DNA of 64,000 nt from Paramacrobiotus metropolitanus. Taxonomy: Eukaryota; Tardigrada; Eutardigrada; Parachela; Macrobiotidae. Each line of letters opens with the position of its first letter. Position 1 is the first letter of the stretch. Below the pieces are notes generated by a model. That model saw only the letters and a program-made list of their open reading frames with translations, made no database searches and had not been told where the DNA came from. The stretch lies in contig NW_026570238.1 in NCBI RefSeq assembly GCF_019649055.1, positions 310,001 through 374,000 of the forward strand. Direction: 5' to 3'. The translations under genes were made by a program, and so were the position numbers. Positions 11,750-23,299 of this stretch are shown piece by piece.

Positions 11750-12453
11750 CTGACCTGCGGGCGTATGATGATAATATTATTGTCGTGCGCAACCGCAGCA
11801 GCAATTATCCACATATAGCAGGTCCAGCTACAATCCTGGGTAATTTTCACAGCATGCTCATCAAGCCACGGTACGTACATTTCCGATGGCAGGATCCAAA
11901 TACAATCTTCAGAAATATTGTTTCTGCGCGTTACTGGTTCTAGAGATTCTTTATCCACATACTTCAGGTGCAAATTTGACATATGCCGCTCTGCACAAAA
12001 CTGTGCAAGAGATGCTACTAATGTCTTCTGGTGTTTCTCGAAGCGACAACAAGAATCTTTTTGATCATTTGGGTGAATAATTAAAGCTTCTCTTTCCAAA
12101 ATCAAGCAGAGAGCTGTTCTAAGCCGGTACTCAACTGCTAGAGCTTCTGTACCGTTCCCAAGTATCGCCAAAGCGTTGAAAAAGCAGTTTCCATCACCCG
12201 TGGTCTGGAGTGCGCGAGACGTGTCAAAGATTATAGGAACAAGAGCTCTGAGTTGCTTTGTTTCTTCAGTTGCGGTCTGTCCTGGATTCAGTTCATCCAG
12301 ATAGTTCAAGGAATCAAGCGTGAAACCCCGAGAACCCAGTTCCTCCCATATTGCTGCAGCTTGAACATACAAACCGGACGAACACGTTCGAGCTGTTTCA
12401 CACAAAGAACTCAAAGCAGTTTTGCAAAATATAATCCTCTCTTCCATTGTCAT
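8666..12453 (-). CDS. Transposon gene B: OTU-like cysteine protease fused to D,D35E integrase and Cys-rich tail
   Basis: A minus-strand gene, likely from ATG 12453. The N-terminal part (12453-11755, 11676-11268) has an OTU protease core: TTGDGNCFFNALA (Asp and nucleophile Cys) and NNHFSAVRL (His). Phase-matched splicing skips its local stop and joins a linker, IERLTKRLKDKDALSLEERN, which leads into the integrase. The catalytic core has LQIDLIDM (first Asp), LLHSDNGKEF (second Asp) and, after the intron at 10164-10218, GQVERLN (Glu), with exactly 35 residues between the last two. An SH3/GPY-like segment (FLWKPTFRKKP) and a Cys-rich region (9250-8773) follow. Introns 11677-11754, 10915-10976, 9839-9949 and probably 8699-8772 carry the 18 bp palindrome. 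Frame breaks near 10890, 10780, 10430, 9500 and 9265 suggest an inactive copy. The zinc-finger region before the core lacks clear His residues. Confidence 0.75.
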
Positions 12454-12618
12454 GCAAAAGTTCAAATCACATTATTTTATAAATTATTTGTTTCAGCCAA
12501 GAAAATAAACAGCAATAGCAACTGCTACGCAAATATTGCGTCACTACCCAGAATGATAGCAGCAGCAGTAAGTATCTGCAGTGCTGTTTGGATCCAGAAA
12601 GGGGCGTAGCGTAGGCGT

Positions 12619-12693
12619 TCCCATTGCTTTCAACAGCACCAATGAAACTTTCCTTGCTGCTAATCTGACGGCGCTGCTAATGAGACCGCTACA
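12619..12693 (-). repeat. Right terminal inverted repeat
   Basis: The reverse complement matches 4272-4346: 21 identical bases at the end, then an alignable but diverged inner part. It ends CCGCTACA and is followed at once by GCAGT. Confidence 0.85.
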
Positions 12694-12698
12694 GCAGT
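12694..12698. repeat. Right target-site duplication GCAGT
   Basis: Identical to 4267-4271, directly outside the right inverted repeat. Confidence 0.8.
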
Positions 12699-13911
12699 TA
12701 TTGCTACTTGTTACTTATATACAAGCCCATCCAACAATTCTTTGACCGCTGTAAGCGGGAATTTAAAGAAACGTGGGCTTGAGCCATTTAATGTGCTTCG
12801 ACACGTCACGCCACATGGGTCTGCGTATTCAGCGTAAATAAGCAACAAATCTGCATGTGTTGCAGTTACTGTATCTGTGATATACAACGTAATATGTTTA
12901 GCATTATTTATTGCCATCATAATTTATATTAATTTTATGCTTTTGTATCAGTATTATCTTTGCTTTGCAATACAATATCGCGGTGGTACTTAATATCCAT
13001 ATTACTTTCAAATTACTGATTGCAACATGCCCGGGCTAAAGATGATTGATTCCACGTTGGTCTAATAATGGTCGATTAATTGTGATCTAATATATTATTA
13101 TTGGTTGAATATTTATAAATATATCTGCCACTACACTACGATGCGTATTTGCATTACTGTGCGCGATTTATATGCGCTGCGCTTACAGCGGTCAAAGAAT
13201 TGTTGGATGGGCTTGTATATTGAATTATTCTACAATTCAGTTTTTCGTAAGTATCGGTGATATGTATCATAATGTATGTTATGTGTCACCACGTTGGTCT
13301 AGCCTTGGCTTGCAATACGTATTTATGCAACAAACAACAACAACAATACGTAATAAATCATCGTTTTTGGTTACTGTGAACAGTTGTACTTGTTGCTTGG
13401 CGTTGACCCTCTCCCATTTGACGGAAAGGAGAGGTCTCGAAAACAACATGTATGATATAACTGCCATGAAACCGTAATTGTCAAATGCGGTACTCGTTTG
13501 GAAGCGCTATCATGAAAGCACAACGATTTCAAGATCGCTAAAAATACTCGTAAATGCTACTAATATATGAAAATGTTATATTTAATTGCTGACTTACCAA
13601 CCGTATATTGCATAACTATATACTTATTTTGTCATATTGCATGGTCAATACTTAGGGTAGTAATGAAGCCCTCACAATTTGACCTTAGCTGCGTCGTATG
13701 CTTTCAAGTTTCAGTTTTTAGCTTTTCTTATTATCTACTTTGATATTTACTTATTCACTGGAATCACTGCTGGTTCAAGATTACTGCAAAGCCATAAATC
13801 ATCGAAATATTATTTATAATAATGCTTACTCCCAAGCCACTGAAGCAGCACACAAAATTAATTTGATATTATTATTATTCCTGCACGTACTCCATTCTGC
13901 TCAAATAAGCC
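12699..13911. other. Intergenic stretch with a perfect 41 bp inverted repeat
   Basis: No gene found. The 41 bases at 12717-12757 are the exact reverse complement of 13180-13220. The word CCACGTTGGTCTA occurs at about 13052 and 13291 in the same orientation. The rest is AT-rich. A remnant of a foldback or inverted-repeat element is likely. Confidence 0.6.
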
Positions 13912-15863
13912 ATGCCACCCGCGGCGGAATTGACAGTTAAACCCAGCTATCCCATTGCCGCCAAGCTGAAAGGTCAGAACACAATAAAACGACTCTAAAG
14001 GTCGTTTACAGTATCCGAAAGATTTAAGTTTAGCTTTAGCGGCTACATGAAACCATCATGCATAATCGTACGCTGAGCACTTCAATTTAAGTTTTAAATT
14101 ACGAATAGGTCCCGGGCCTGGAACATATCTGTTACCCAGTGCAATCGGATGGCGAAATCACAACCCCACTCTAAAACGGTGTCCAGCGTACACTTTCAGG
14201 ATGCTGCTCACAATAAGTGCGTCAATTGAGTAAGTAGGTGGTAGACTGGCCGTGCTCTCAGTGTTCCCGACAGGCAGTTTTTCAAAATAATTCTTTTTTG
14301 CATTACGATAATATGCGATAAGACGTAAAACTTCAATAGGCAATACAGCAATTAAATAAGTTAAATAGCCATCACAACTACATAAGGTGCAAGTACGGGC
14401 ACACTACTTCACATAAAAGATCATAAAAGAACAAATTCTCTGCCCTCTCGTTGACCAGAAAATAAAATAAGAATGCTAAATTGTTGTAGTTAATCACACC
14501 TTACAAAAAAAACAGCAAAAGATAAGCAGATTAAAAGAAAGCCAAAAATATAAATTCAGACAACGTTGTGTACGATGTGATGGCAAAAAAGTTAATGTTA
14601 GATCTTTCTGATGGGCGTATGTGCAACTGGTTAAGTACATCTGCATAGCCTGATATTTAAACACGAAATAAGTTGGACTATTAATCGGAATATACAGAGA
14701 GTAAAGGCACATCGCCGGGGCCGCAGTATGGATTCTCACCCAAATTAACCAACCGAGGAATTGTCCATGCGCCGGCATTTTCCATGGGAGCTCGTTTACC
14801 GGAAGCTAGGGGCGACAACGTAAGGTGACTCCTTACTTGAAGCGCAAAGCAACATTAAAAGGCTACTGATGTACATAATAATGTGGAATTCAATTTTTTA
14901 TAGCGCTAGCCAATATTATTGCATGCTGTAAGAAGTTTTAAATGCTTAGAATACCTTCTAACGGCAACACACGTGAGGTGACAACACGGTTACACCTATG
15001 TTTACGTGATCATAAAACAGGAGTCAAATATCTTCGCTTTTCTTCAACTAAAATTACGATTTTTCCAATGTATGACAGAACATCGTAATCCGGGCCGAAT
15101 GACCCTGCTTTTTCGCAGACTCCGGGGCCAGGCGCACATAACGTCGAGAGGAATTTTCCAACAAAATACAGGCATCTTTTCGTCCTCAAATTTACCAACG
15201 TTTCAGAAGATCCATTTTGTGCTCTAAACAATTTTTGTCGGTAGATCTCCTGCTTGGCATATGGCATTACCAGCGCTTAAGGACAAACCCAATTCCAATC
15301 CTGCTCCTAACGTGTACGAAATTCCGTATATTACCGGCACCAAGCATCCTTGTTTCACTGACACGCCACGATTCACAATGCGTATGTAAGTGCTTGAGAA
15401 ATTATTATGCTTCGCTTCTGTTCTAGCGAATCAAATTACTCAGCCTACCGGTGGCAATAAAGCTGGTGTAAAAAAATTTCTGTATCTTTTGCATGCTTGT
15501 ATTACGAACGTATAAACGAGCAGGAAATCCCTGGCCTTTCGTCCTGGGAAAGTTTTAAAGCTAACAACTTTCTGCAGTAAACCGTTGATTGGAGGATTCA
15601 CGCAAGACTTCACCAAGACACCCGGCTCGGCGGCCTATACTGCGGTCAATTTGGAGAAAATCAAGCAGCGATCCCCGGCCTACACGATGCAGGACAGACG
15701 ACCTTTGCCAATGGGTTTCCACGTACCTGGTCCAGCCGCCTACACACCATCCATGATGAACAAGCCCCGCTATCCATCCTATTCCCTGGCTTCGAAGCAT
15801 TCCCCGTACACAACGCCATACAAAGAAAACAATCCTGATCTAGCCCTGCACTGGGATTACTAA
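13912..15863 (+). CDS. CIMAP/ODF3-like SHIPPO-repeat protein
   Basis: A ciliary or sperm-tail microtubule-associated protein of the outer dense fibre 3 (CIMAP) family. Exons: 13912-13972 (MPPAAELTVKPSYPIAAKLK), 14109-14216, 14698-14819, 15119-15385 and 15578-15863. SHIPPO-type repeats are clear: GPGPGTYLLPS...CPAYTF, SPGPQYGF...APAFSMGAR, TPGPGAHNVE, SPAWHM, TPGSAAYTAVN...SPAYTM and GPAAYTPSMM. The C terminus is DLALHWDY. Splice phases agree between exons 1, 2, 3 and 4, and between 15385 and 15578. Within exon 4 the frame must shift once between about 15215 and 15245 to join TPGPGAHNVE to SPAWHMALP: either a missed intron, an assembly indel or a real lesion. Confidence 0.8.
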
Positions 15864-16162
15864 ATCAATAACTGCAAGCTGTCAAGTAGCCAGATCAATA
15901 TTGCGCTAATTCACTTGCAACAGAATCGATCAACAACTTCTAGTTTATCATTTCTTGTCCGGGTAAATAAGGAAATCACTGAGAACATTCAGCGCAGCAA
16001 CGCACAATAACAACAACAGTAGTTACTTTAGTCCAACACGGGCAAACAATAAATAATGCATGTACAAGATCAAAAACATTTCAGTACTAGTATCTGCTGC
16101 GTTTCAGTCAATGCAACAACGCAGATGCACGGTAAACGAAGTGGATGCAAAACCCACAGTCA

Positions 16163-18736
16163 CTAAACGAGCCCGAACGTGTTGGCACTAGATGCCAATG
16201 CCTCATCCTGGCCTTCGATAACATTCCCGTCTTCATCAAATCGACTGCAACGCTTCTTCCACTGACACGATTTACACCAGAGATCACGGCGAGATATTCC
16301 GTACATTTTCCGACAACGATTACCACGGCCCCGGCTCTTCCTCAATCCTCCTAATTTCAGCTTGGGTGGCATGGCAGTTTCTGCTTTCTTCATACCGGCA
16401 ACCTACAAAATTTCAAAGCAAATTAATACTAGTCTAAGGAAGCTCATTGTCTGCACCTCAAAATCTGTTATAGCCACGCCAGAAGACCAGAACAGCACGG
16501 TATTACTGATACGGTGATACCGTATCAGCAATTCATGAACATGAACCACGGCACTTATTGCGCACAGGCCCACGGTTACGGCTACAAGGAACAGTTTATA
16601 CTGAAGGATATGATCCGAAAATTCTTTTCGAAGCTTACTGGTGAACTGAAGCAAGAAACAGGAAAAAAAACAAGCCTATTCGAACGGTTGAATTTGATGC
16701 ATTCAACACCTCGAGCGACAAAAAAAGCAGACAAAGCCGCCTGGAAGATTCAAGATACAGATTTTCCTTTCCTTCACGTTAACGGAAAACTGAAGAATAT
16801 ATCTGCGGGCCGGAAATATCTGTCGGCATACTTCCGGTCCCGTGAGAGTACTTGACAATTGTAATAACCCGCATTTACCCCATTTTTATTATTCCGTCGC
16901 TTTTTTATCCGTTGGGGACCGTTTTCGGCGGTTCGATCTGAAGGGGTAGTTTTGGTCACTCTTATACTGATTTCGCCCAGAGAAGATGCTGCACTTCCCA
17001 CTTGGGCACCGCTTCCTGGCTGCGAAGATAATGTGGTCTGAAATGTTGAAATATCTTTTTACAAACGGGCTCACTTTTAGAAAGGGACCGAGAGCAACCA
17101 ACAGTTTTAGAAAACAAGATGTCGCAGAAATGTAGCATGCAGACGATCAGGCAGAAAAAAATCCATAGAAGCAAGCGGCGACGAAAACGAAAGTAGTGCG
17201 TAAGCCCAGGAAAACTAACAATAAGCTGTCAAGCATAGAGAATGCGTAGAAAACCTCGAAATTTCTTGCACCTCACCGCACAGATAATAATCATGCTAGA
17301 AAGACCACCGTACAATTCAGCGAAAAACAACACAGCGCCAGCGACTACAGAAATCAGTCAATGCAGTAGAACTGATTGTGAGTGCGCATGCATTTTAATC
17401 CTCCACAGCAATCGTAAATTATCTTCTTACCATTTCTTCATCCAGTGCGAGAACTTCATCACATTGCAGTTTAAAAGGCACCGTAGTGACGGTATTGTGG
17501 AATGTTGGCATCGGCTGAATGCGCCGCTTACCACCTCTTCCACGTATTTTCCCATTAGAAGACTCCGCAGTTCTTCCAACGCCCTGATAGAAATAATTTG
17601 ATAAATAGGATAGCGTTTTATTTTTCCCGGTCGGTTCTGGACAAGAGACTTACAGCTCTGATGCCCGGTTTGTGCAATGAGCCCTTCGAAGCAGCAGCCG
17701 CCGAACCATGTTTCTCCCTTGACGTCGATGGTTCATCACTTTTCCTTTCAAAAAGTTTTAGTTTTGCAGCCAAATTGTATGTGGATCCAGTGGAGCTAGA
17801 CGATCCTTCAGAACCCTGCAAAGATGTAAGCAGTGTCAAGCGAGATTATTCAGCGCGCATAAGCGGTAAGCACGCGACTGTACTGTACAGTACATACGAA
17901 GCGGCAGAATGTATGGCATAAAACGTGATTATGCCGAACAGGCTGTTAGCAGCATGTTCATAAAAAGAAAAAAAACTGGAAATCATTGTTCCATTTAAGT
18001 CGATAATACGGTCCAATTTCCTCGGCAATGTGCAGTTGTCTCCAATCGCCATAATGATTATGTTTATTACAGTTTATAGTTTTAATAAAATAAGAAGAAA
18101 AAAAATGTTTAATTAATCTTTGAGTTGTCCTTCTAGTCACACAAGTCCAAATATCCCGTTATACAGGCGAAAATTATGAATATGCACTACAGGGAGTGTT
18201 CGCATATCCGCTCGGTAAACTTCAGATACAGCTTGTAACGTGGCCGTACGCTGTATACCAAATGCCGCAAAACAATTTCAACCAGAAAAACAAACATTGC
18301 AAAAATACTTTTCACCTACCGGCTGAGAATCGTCATTTTCTTCCAAACTGATTCTACTACGGGAAGACTTCGACGCCAGCCACGATGTTGAGCTGGAGGG
18401 TAATCTCGTTGCTGCGAGCTCCGAGTCTGTATTCAGGTCTCGATGGAATATGGACTTGGACTTCTCCAGTTGTGCTTTGACATTAGCCAGAATGGTCTGC
18501 TTAATCAAATACTGGAAGTCACTTGTGCGCAAACGCGTTAAAAATTCTCTTCCTGAGGAATCAATGAGAGTAATACTGGCGTTGGCATCGTTCTTAAAAT
18601 GATTGAACATGTTAGCCCCCGCTTTTAGCCAACCCGATATCTCTGGTACCGCTTCCACAGTAGACGGCTCATTCGGTGGAATCGGTGTAGACTCTGGCTC
18701 CTGCTTCACGTCAACGGCTGAGGGACTTTGTGCCAT
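16163..18736 (-). CDS. ZNF395/ZNF704-like protein (C-terminal Cys motif)
   Basis: Five exons with consistent phase 0: 18736-18320, 17815-17654, 17583-17431, 17037-16879 and 16402-16163. The C-terminal exon contains [19 protein letters not shown] and QWKKRCSRF, a close match to the conserved C-terminal CRKxYGxxxRDxWCxxCRWKKxCxRF block of the ZNF395/ZNF704/SLC2A4RG group of DNA-binding regulators. Exon 1 ([31 protein letters not shown]) and the Ser-rich middle are not recognised. No C2H2 finger is seen in the predicted exons, although vertebrate members have one, so either an exon was missed or the finger is absent. The role as a nuclear transcription regulator is inferred from the family. Confidence 0.7.
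16514..16855 (+). CDS. Possible single-exon gene nested in an intron of the ZNF395-like gene
   Basis: A 113-codon plus-strand frame lies wholly within the intron 16403-16878 of the opposite-strand gene. The composition is protein-like (basic, ending [12 protein letters not shown]), with no low complexity and no recognised domain. I saw no upstream promoter or splice signals. It may be chance; the length alone is weak support. Confidence 0.2.
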   Translation: MIPYQQFMNMNHGTYCAQAHGYGYKEQFILKDMIRKFFSKLTGELKQETGKKTSLFERLNLMHSTPRATKKADKAAWKIQDTDFPFLHVNGKLKNISAGRKYLSAYFRSREST

Positions 18737-20448
18737 CCTTTAACAATTATTCTAGAGAATGCTTTTAATGAAATAGGAGCATCAGTTTTCCAGTGTTGTT
18801 GTTTGTGATAACTAATAAGTTCAATGGGACCATCGTGTGTTAATGGACAACTCCATATGTACTTTTACAGAATGTTGCATATCTGGTCTCGTATAATAAA
18901 GTTGAATAAACTATAGAATACGGATACGGTAGTAGTGCCTCCTATCAGCTTCTCTAATACCGGGTAACCGACCGGCATTGACTGTCGAAGGACTGAACAA
19001 GCGTGCGCATGGCAATCACAACGTATACACCAACGCTGACACCGCCTTATAAAAACGGAATACACCTAGGTTGGCAGCCACACGAACATCTTTTACGCAG
19101 CTGTACATTTAACACGGTACAGTCTTCTTGAAATTTAGTCAAGTGAAGTAGAAACAAAAATGCAAAAACTTGTGCGATTTTTATTGGTACAATTAAGAAA
19201 TGTTCACAATATCACAAAACCGATTAACTTTGAATGTCGAATGGTCACTAGTCACGTTTGCAAATGGCAGTTCAATAAACTGACTTGTGAGACGCAACAT
19301 TTCTATTGAATAATTAGTAAGTCTGCATGTAGTATCTGGAGCTACGAGTACGTTGATCGAATAGCGCAGTTTTTTTGGGAACTGGACAATCATACAATGA
19401 ATAACGGTCTTCGGAGTTTGTCCATAAGTTAAACCGGATGTAAGCGTGCGGCGCGCGAGGTGCCGCTAGTTGCAAAACAAAATGAACTCGCAATCACATT
19501 TAACGAAGATTTACTTACCGAATTATCACATACGCCGCCTTAACACGTACTTGTACATCGTCAGCCTGACTCTGCCGAATAACAATGCTTCGTTTTCCAC
19601 TAATACTGTAACTAAAATCTTGTTTTCAGAATAATGTTCTTAATCATTAAAAAGAACTGATCACCTGAGTCGCCTCTTTTCGACTACTTTTTGGCTGTAA
19701 GAATGTGTCAAGGAAGTCTACAGACGCTAGGTAGTCTAGTCCGTTTTTTTCTAGTCTAGGTAGTCTTGCCTCTGTATGTTGTCAGTTTTATTGTAATCAT
19801 TATTCGCCACGACTCCCAGTTATTTCGCATGCGCTCGGCTTGACTTCCTAACAGGAATGGACGCTAAATATATTGGCATAACACCACAAAGCCAGTGCTT
19901 TTGTTATTTGTACGAACATCGTCGAAAACTGATAAAGCTTTAATAGCAATTATATACAAAAATGCAAAATAAAAAAAACCTGGAATAAAAAAGAAATCAA
20001 AAACAGACCGGATTCGAAACAGATAAGGAAAAAGACAGTGAATGCCAAAAATGTACACTCGGAAAAGGAACAAAAATAAATAATTTAAAGATTAAACCAT
20101 CAAAAATTATGACTGAAAAATGAATCAAACCACATGAAGACAATTCTATAAGATGGATCAAAACTAACAACGCTATGAACAAAGAAGGGCACCATGAACC
20201 AGTTCGCACATGTACGATTGAAAACAACGAAAATGAACAATAAATTCTTATAAAACCAAAAATTAAACAAACGAAATTTTAATTACAAAACTAAAATAAA
20301 TTTAAATAAAAGCTTGGCGCCGATTAAAGGCATAGTAACTAAAAAAAATAACCGTTTTGGCTGTTTCGGGTCAGTGAAGAGGAGGGATACTGCTAATCGT
20401 ACGGGTTTATAAGAGGTAGAAAAAGGACGGACAGGAATACATATCCCT
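18737..20448. other. Intergenic stretch, no gene seen
   Basis: AT-rich DNA between the ZNF395-like start and the CPEB stop. Short frames (18865-19065, 19193-19393, 19864-20227) have no recognisable products; the last is A-rich on the plus strand. Bases from about 19900 to 20448 probably include the CPEB 3' UTR. Confidence 0.5.
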
Positions 20449-23299
20449 TTATGGACGGGGATTGCGCATCAACGGGATATGATGGCCAATATTGTCCGCT
20501 GAATGCTGCCACTGCCTAAAAAGCAAAAATTTAATATGAAACTCTTCAGCTACAGTTACTCTAGTGCGTCAAGGCGGTGGCGGCGGCGGTGATAATAGGC
20601 GGAGTACTGCAATTTCGGAATAGCGGTTACTTACCAGCAAGCGTGGCAGAAGTAATTGAAGCAGTGCAGATCGCGGCAGAAGTACGGGCCCACTTGATGA
20701 TTGCAGATGCTGCACGGCGAATCCTCCAGAAACGGGTCGATCTGGATCTTCTTGTTGAATTTCGGAGTGCGCAGGTCCACAAACACCGCACGAAGAGCTC
20801 TCATGTAGCTGTCTTCCGAATTGAAGGTCACACGGCCAGATCCAATTGGATACTTGTATTTATCTATCGAAAAGTGACAGTACGTATGTTAAGAATCCCT
20901 GGCATACTATTATTACATAAATCTAATGCGATGATCAGATGATGTGTGATATGTACAAATTTAGAAGTTTATTATTTTATCGCGACAAACGCTTCAACAA
21001 CAGCTATAATATGACAGTGAATAACTGAAAAGGCCCACAGTCTTATAAAACAGCCTCGGACATAAGTTAACCCTGTTGGATTGCGCTGTCATCAGCTAGG
21101 TAGCGCAAAGCCTCTTTTCCCTTCTTAAGCAACACTGATAAAATGCAATACCTGGAAAAACGTATGTTATGATTTTAAAAACTGAAAATTTGAGGAACAG
21201 CGCTCACAATTAGTGTCAGCATTGTACGTAGCAGTAGTAATATCAAAGCCTCCGTGATTTAACGTAAGTACTACGAGATAACAATACTTCTACCGTATGT
21301 GCATTTAGGAATACGTGTAGGGCTAGTAAGATTCAGCACAGGCAGTATTCGCTTTTGTGAGTATAGCCGTAAAGCCCGTAATTTAAAAACGAAACTGCTG
21401 GCTAAATTCTTGAAAAAAGTTCAAAAAAAGTTAGTAAGCCTTTTTAAGAGCTTACTCTAGATACCCTAAGTTCCCAACCCACCCGGCTGCTGTACTGATT
21501 AGTACAGTATTCAACTTACTAGACTATGATTTTTGAATTAATGAACGGTCAGATATCCAAAAGACACCGAATAAATTTAGAGCTCAATTGTTGCTGGGCA
21601 ATTGAAGCTGTTTACGACTAACAACCATTCTCTATTAAGGATTATAACCAAGCGACCTGGATTGAAAAAAATGCGAAATGGATCTGCTAACGAACGCCTC
21701 TAACCTGTGTCGATAGTAGCAGCCACGACTCCACCGAAAAGGTCATCCAAGACCTTTGCGAGCCCTTCCGCTGTGAGCATTCCATGCAGGCTCCCCACGA
21801 AGACCGTCTTCGTACCGAACGTCGTCATGCACCCGTTGCGCACGTAGCTGGCATCTGCCAGCTGCCACGGAATGACCTGAACTTCTTTCACTCGCATGCG
21901 CTTACTGGCCACTTTGTGGTACCAGTTGTGGTGGCCTTGGTTAAAATCGTAGTTGCACGATCCTAACAGCTGCTTAACCGATTTTTCGGTATCGAAAATC
22001 AGATACAAATGTCCTGAAAAGACATAAAAATTTAATATTTTAGTGCATGTAATATAATTTGGACTCGTTACATATTAGATCTTTCACCCACAAATCACAA
22101 TCAAGATGGTTTCATTGCAGCATGAAAAACTGGCAGTAACTGCTATTCTTAACTTGAAATTTTGAGATACAGTAATGTATGACATACAGTTGTACTGAAA
22201 ACGCCGCAATCTAGCGCCATCAGAATTAATAACAAATACAATCAATAAACCAGAAGGAAACCAGATTCACCTTTGACATTACGACTACTCTGTTCATGTG
22301 ACGCCGGCCACTCAATCTTCGGATTCCCGAACCTTCCAAACGCCATCTGCAAGTCATGCTCAGTAATGTCCCACGGTACGCCACCCAGAAACACCTGAAA
22401 AATTGCTTTGTTAACTGTAATGATCTGCATACAAGTATTCCATCTCGTAACCAAAAGGCATCCATATATACTTTACTGGAAATGACTGAATGATTTCAAT
22501 CCTTCTCGGTCAACAGGTACTGTAACTTCCTGGACAATTAGTGCTAATTAATTAATATACAGAGTACTGAGGCTTACTTTGCAGGAGAATGCGGATCCTT
22601 TGGTATTGCGCGGAGGCAACACGCCGCTCCACACAGCCGCTGCCGTGGCGCCCGAGGCTGCCGTACGATAGGCCTGCGCCTGACGCTCGACGCACAGATC
22701 GCCACTCCACCGCGGATCCCCGTTTAAGGTCATTCCCGGGACGCGGCCGACGCTTTCCACGGGCGATGGACATGAGGGAACCATGCGCTGAAAATCCGCA
22801 TCTGGTACCTCAGCGAAGCTGAACGGATTCTGCGGCTGCTGATAACCACACATCGACGGCTGCGGGGAGTAGCTCATGAAGCTGCCACGGGACGAGTGTG
22901 ACAGGTCCGAATCGACACTGTGCTGCTTGCTCATGTAATTGCTGACCATTCTCATGTTGGACATTTTCGCTGAATACGGAGAAGCGGAACGCGACATCAT
23001 ACCGTTGTAGGTTTTGGGCTTGAAACATGGCTCTAAAAATAATCAATACGCCAATAAATCATTGGGGTAATGCGGGTGAGCATCACCATTAATACTAAGA
23101 ATTAAAAAATGCAAAAGAACAGAATTTTGCTAAGAGTTATGGAATACAAGTATTTAAATAAATAAATTAATGAATCGTAGTGCAGTGGTTCCAGTCAGAG
23201 AAAACGAGTTCCCAGCATTCTCGCTAACATACCCGGTACGGTTTGCATGAACATCGTGCTATCGAGCTCGAATGCTTTCGCCCAGTTATTCTCACCCAT
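20449..23299 (-). CDS. CPEB1: CPEB1/Orb-type cytoplasmic polyadenylation element-binding protein
   Basis: An mRNA-binding regulator of cytoplasmic polyadenylation and translation, typically in oocytes and neurons. Exons: 23299-23233, 23032-22578, 22394-22271, 22013-21705, 20863-20635 and 20515-20449, all phase-matched. RRM1 begins [19 protein letters not shown]. The next exon has [36 protein letters not shown] and the RRM2 start [40 protein letters not shown] ends RRM2. The ZZ-type zinc domain is [27 protein letters not shown], then [19 protein letters not shown]. The C terminus PLMRN and the [10 protein letters not shown] block match CPEB1 better than CPEB2-4. The N terminus is Ser/Pro-rich. 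Confidence 0.93.

Larger units (their letters stand above)
4272..12693. mobile_element. 8.4 kb integrase-type DNA transposon (Ginger-like) with OTU protease and ParB-like genes
   Basis: The element is bounded by inverted repeats beginning TGTAGCGGTC and ending GACCGCTACA and flanked by GCAGT on both sides. It holds two convergent genes with introns: a plus-strand ParB-like/coiled-coil gene (5125-7678) and a minus-strand OTU protease-integrase gene (12453-8666). TG...CA ends and a gypsy-like D,D35E integrase without reverse transcriptase, RNase H or LTRs point to the Ginger group, whose transposases are known to carry OTU or Ulp1 protease domains. No family B polymerase, packaging ATPase or capsid gene is present, which argues against a complete Polinton. 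The copy has several frame breaks and a cadherin-like fragment, so it looks inactive. Assignment to Ginger is an inference; the 5 bp duplication and the domain order are not those of typical Ginger1. Confidence 0.85.

Noticed and set aside
4272-12693. Polinton/Maverick or LTR retrotransposon
   Set aside because: No polymerase B, packaging ATPase, capsid, reverse transcriptase or RNase H sequence is present, and the ends are short inverted repeats with a 5 bp duplication; Polintons make 6 bp duplications and LTR elements have direct repeats.
22589-22822. Plus-strand Arg-rich frame
   Set aside because: Complement of the Ser/Pro-rich CPEB exon 2.
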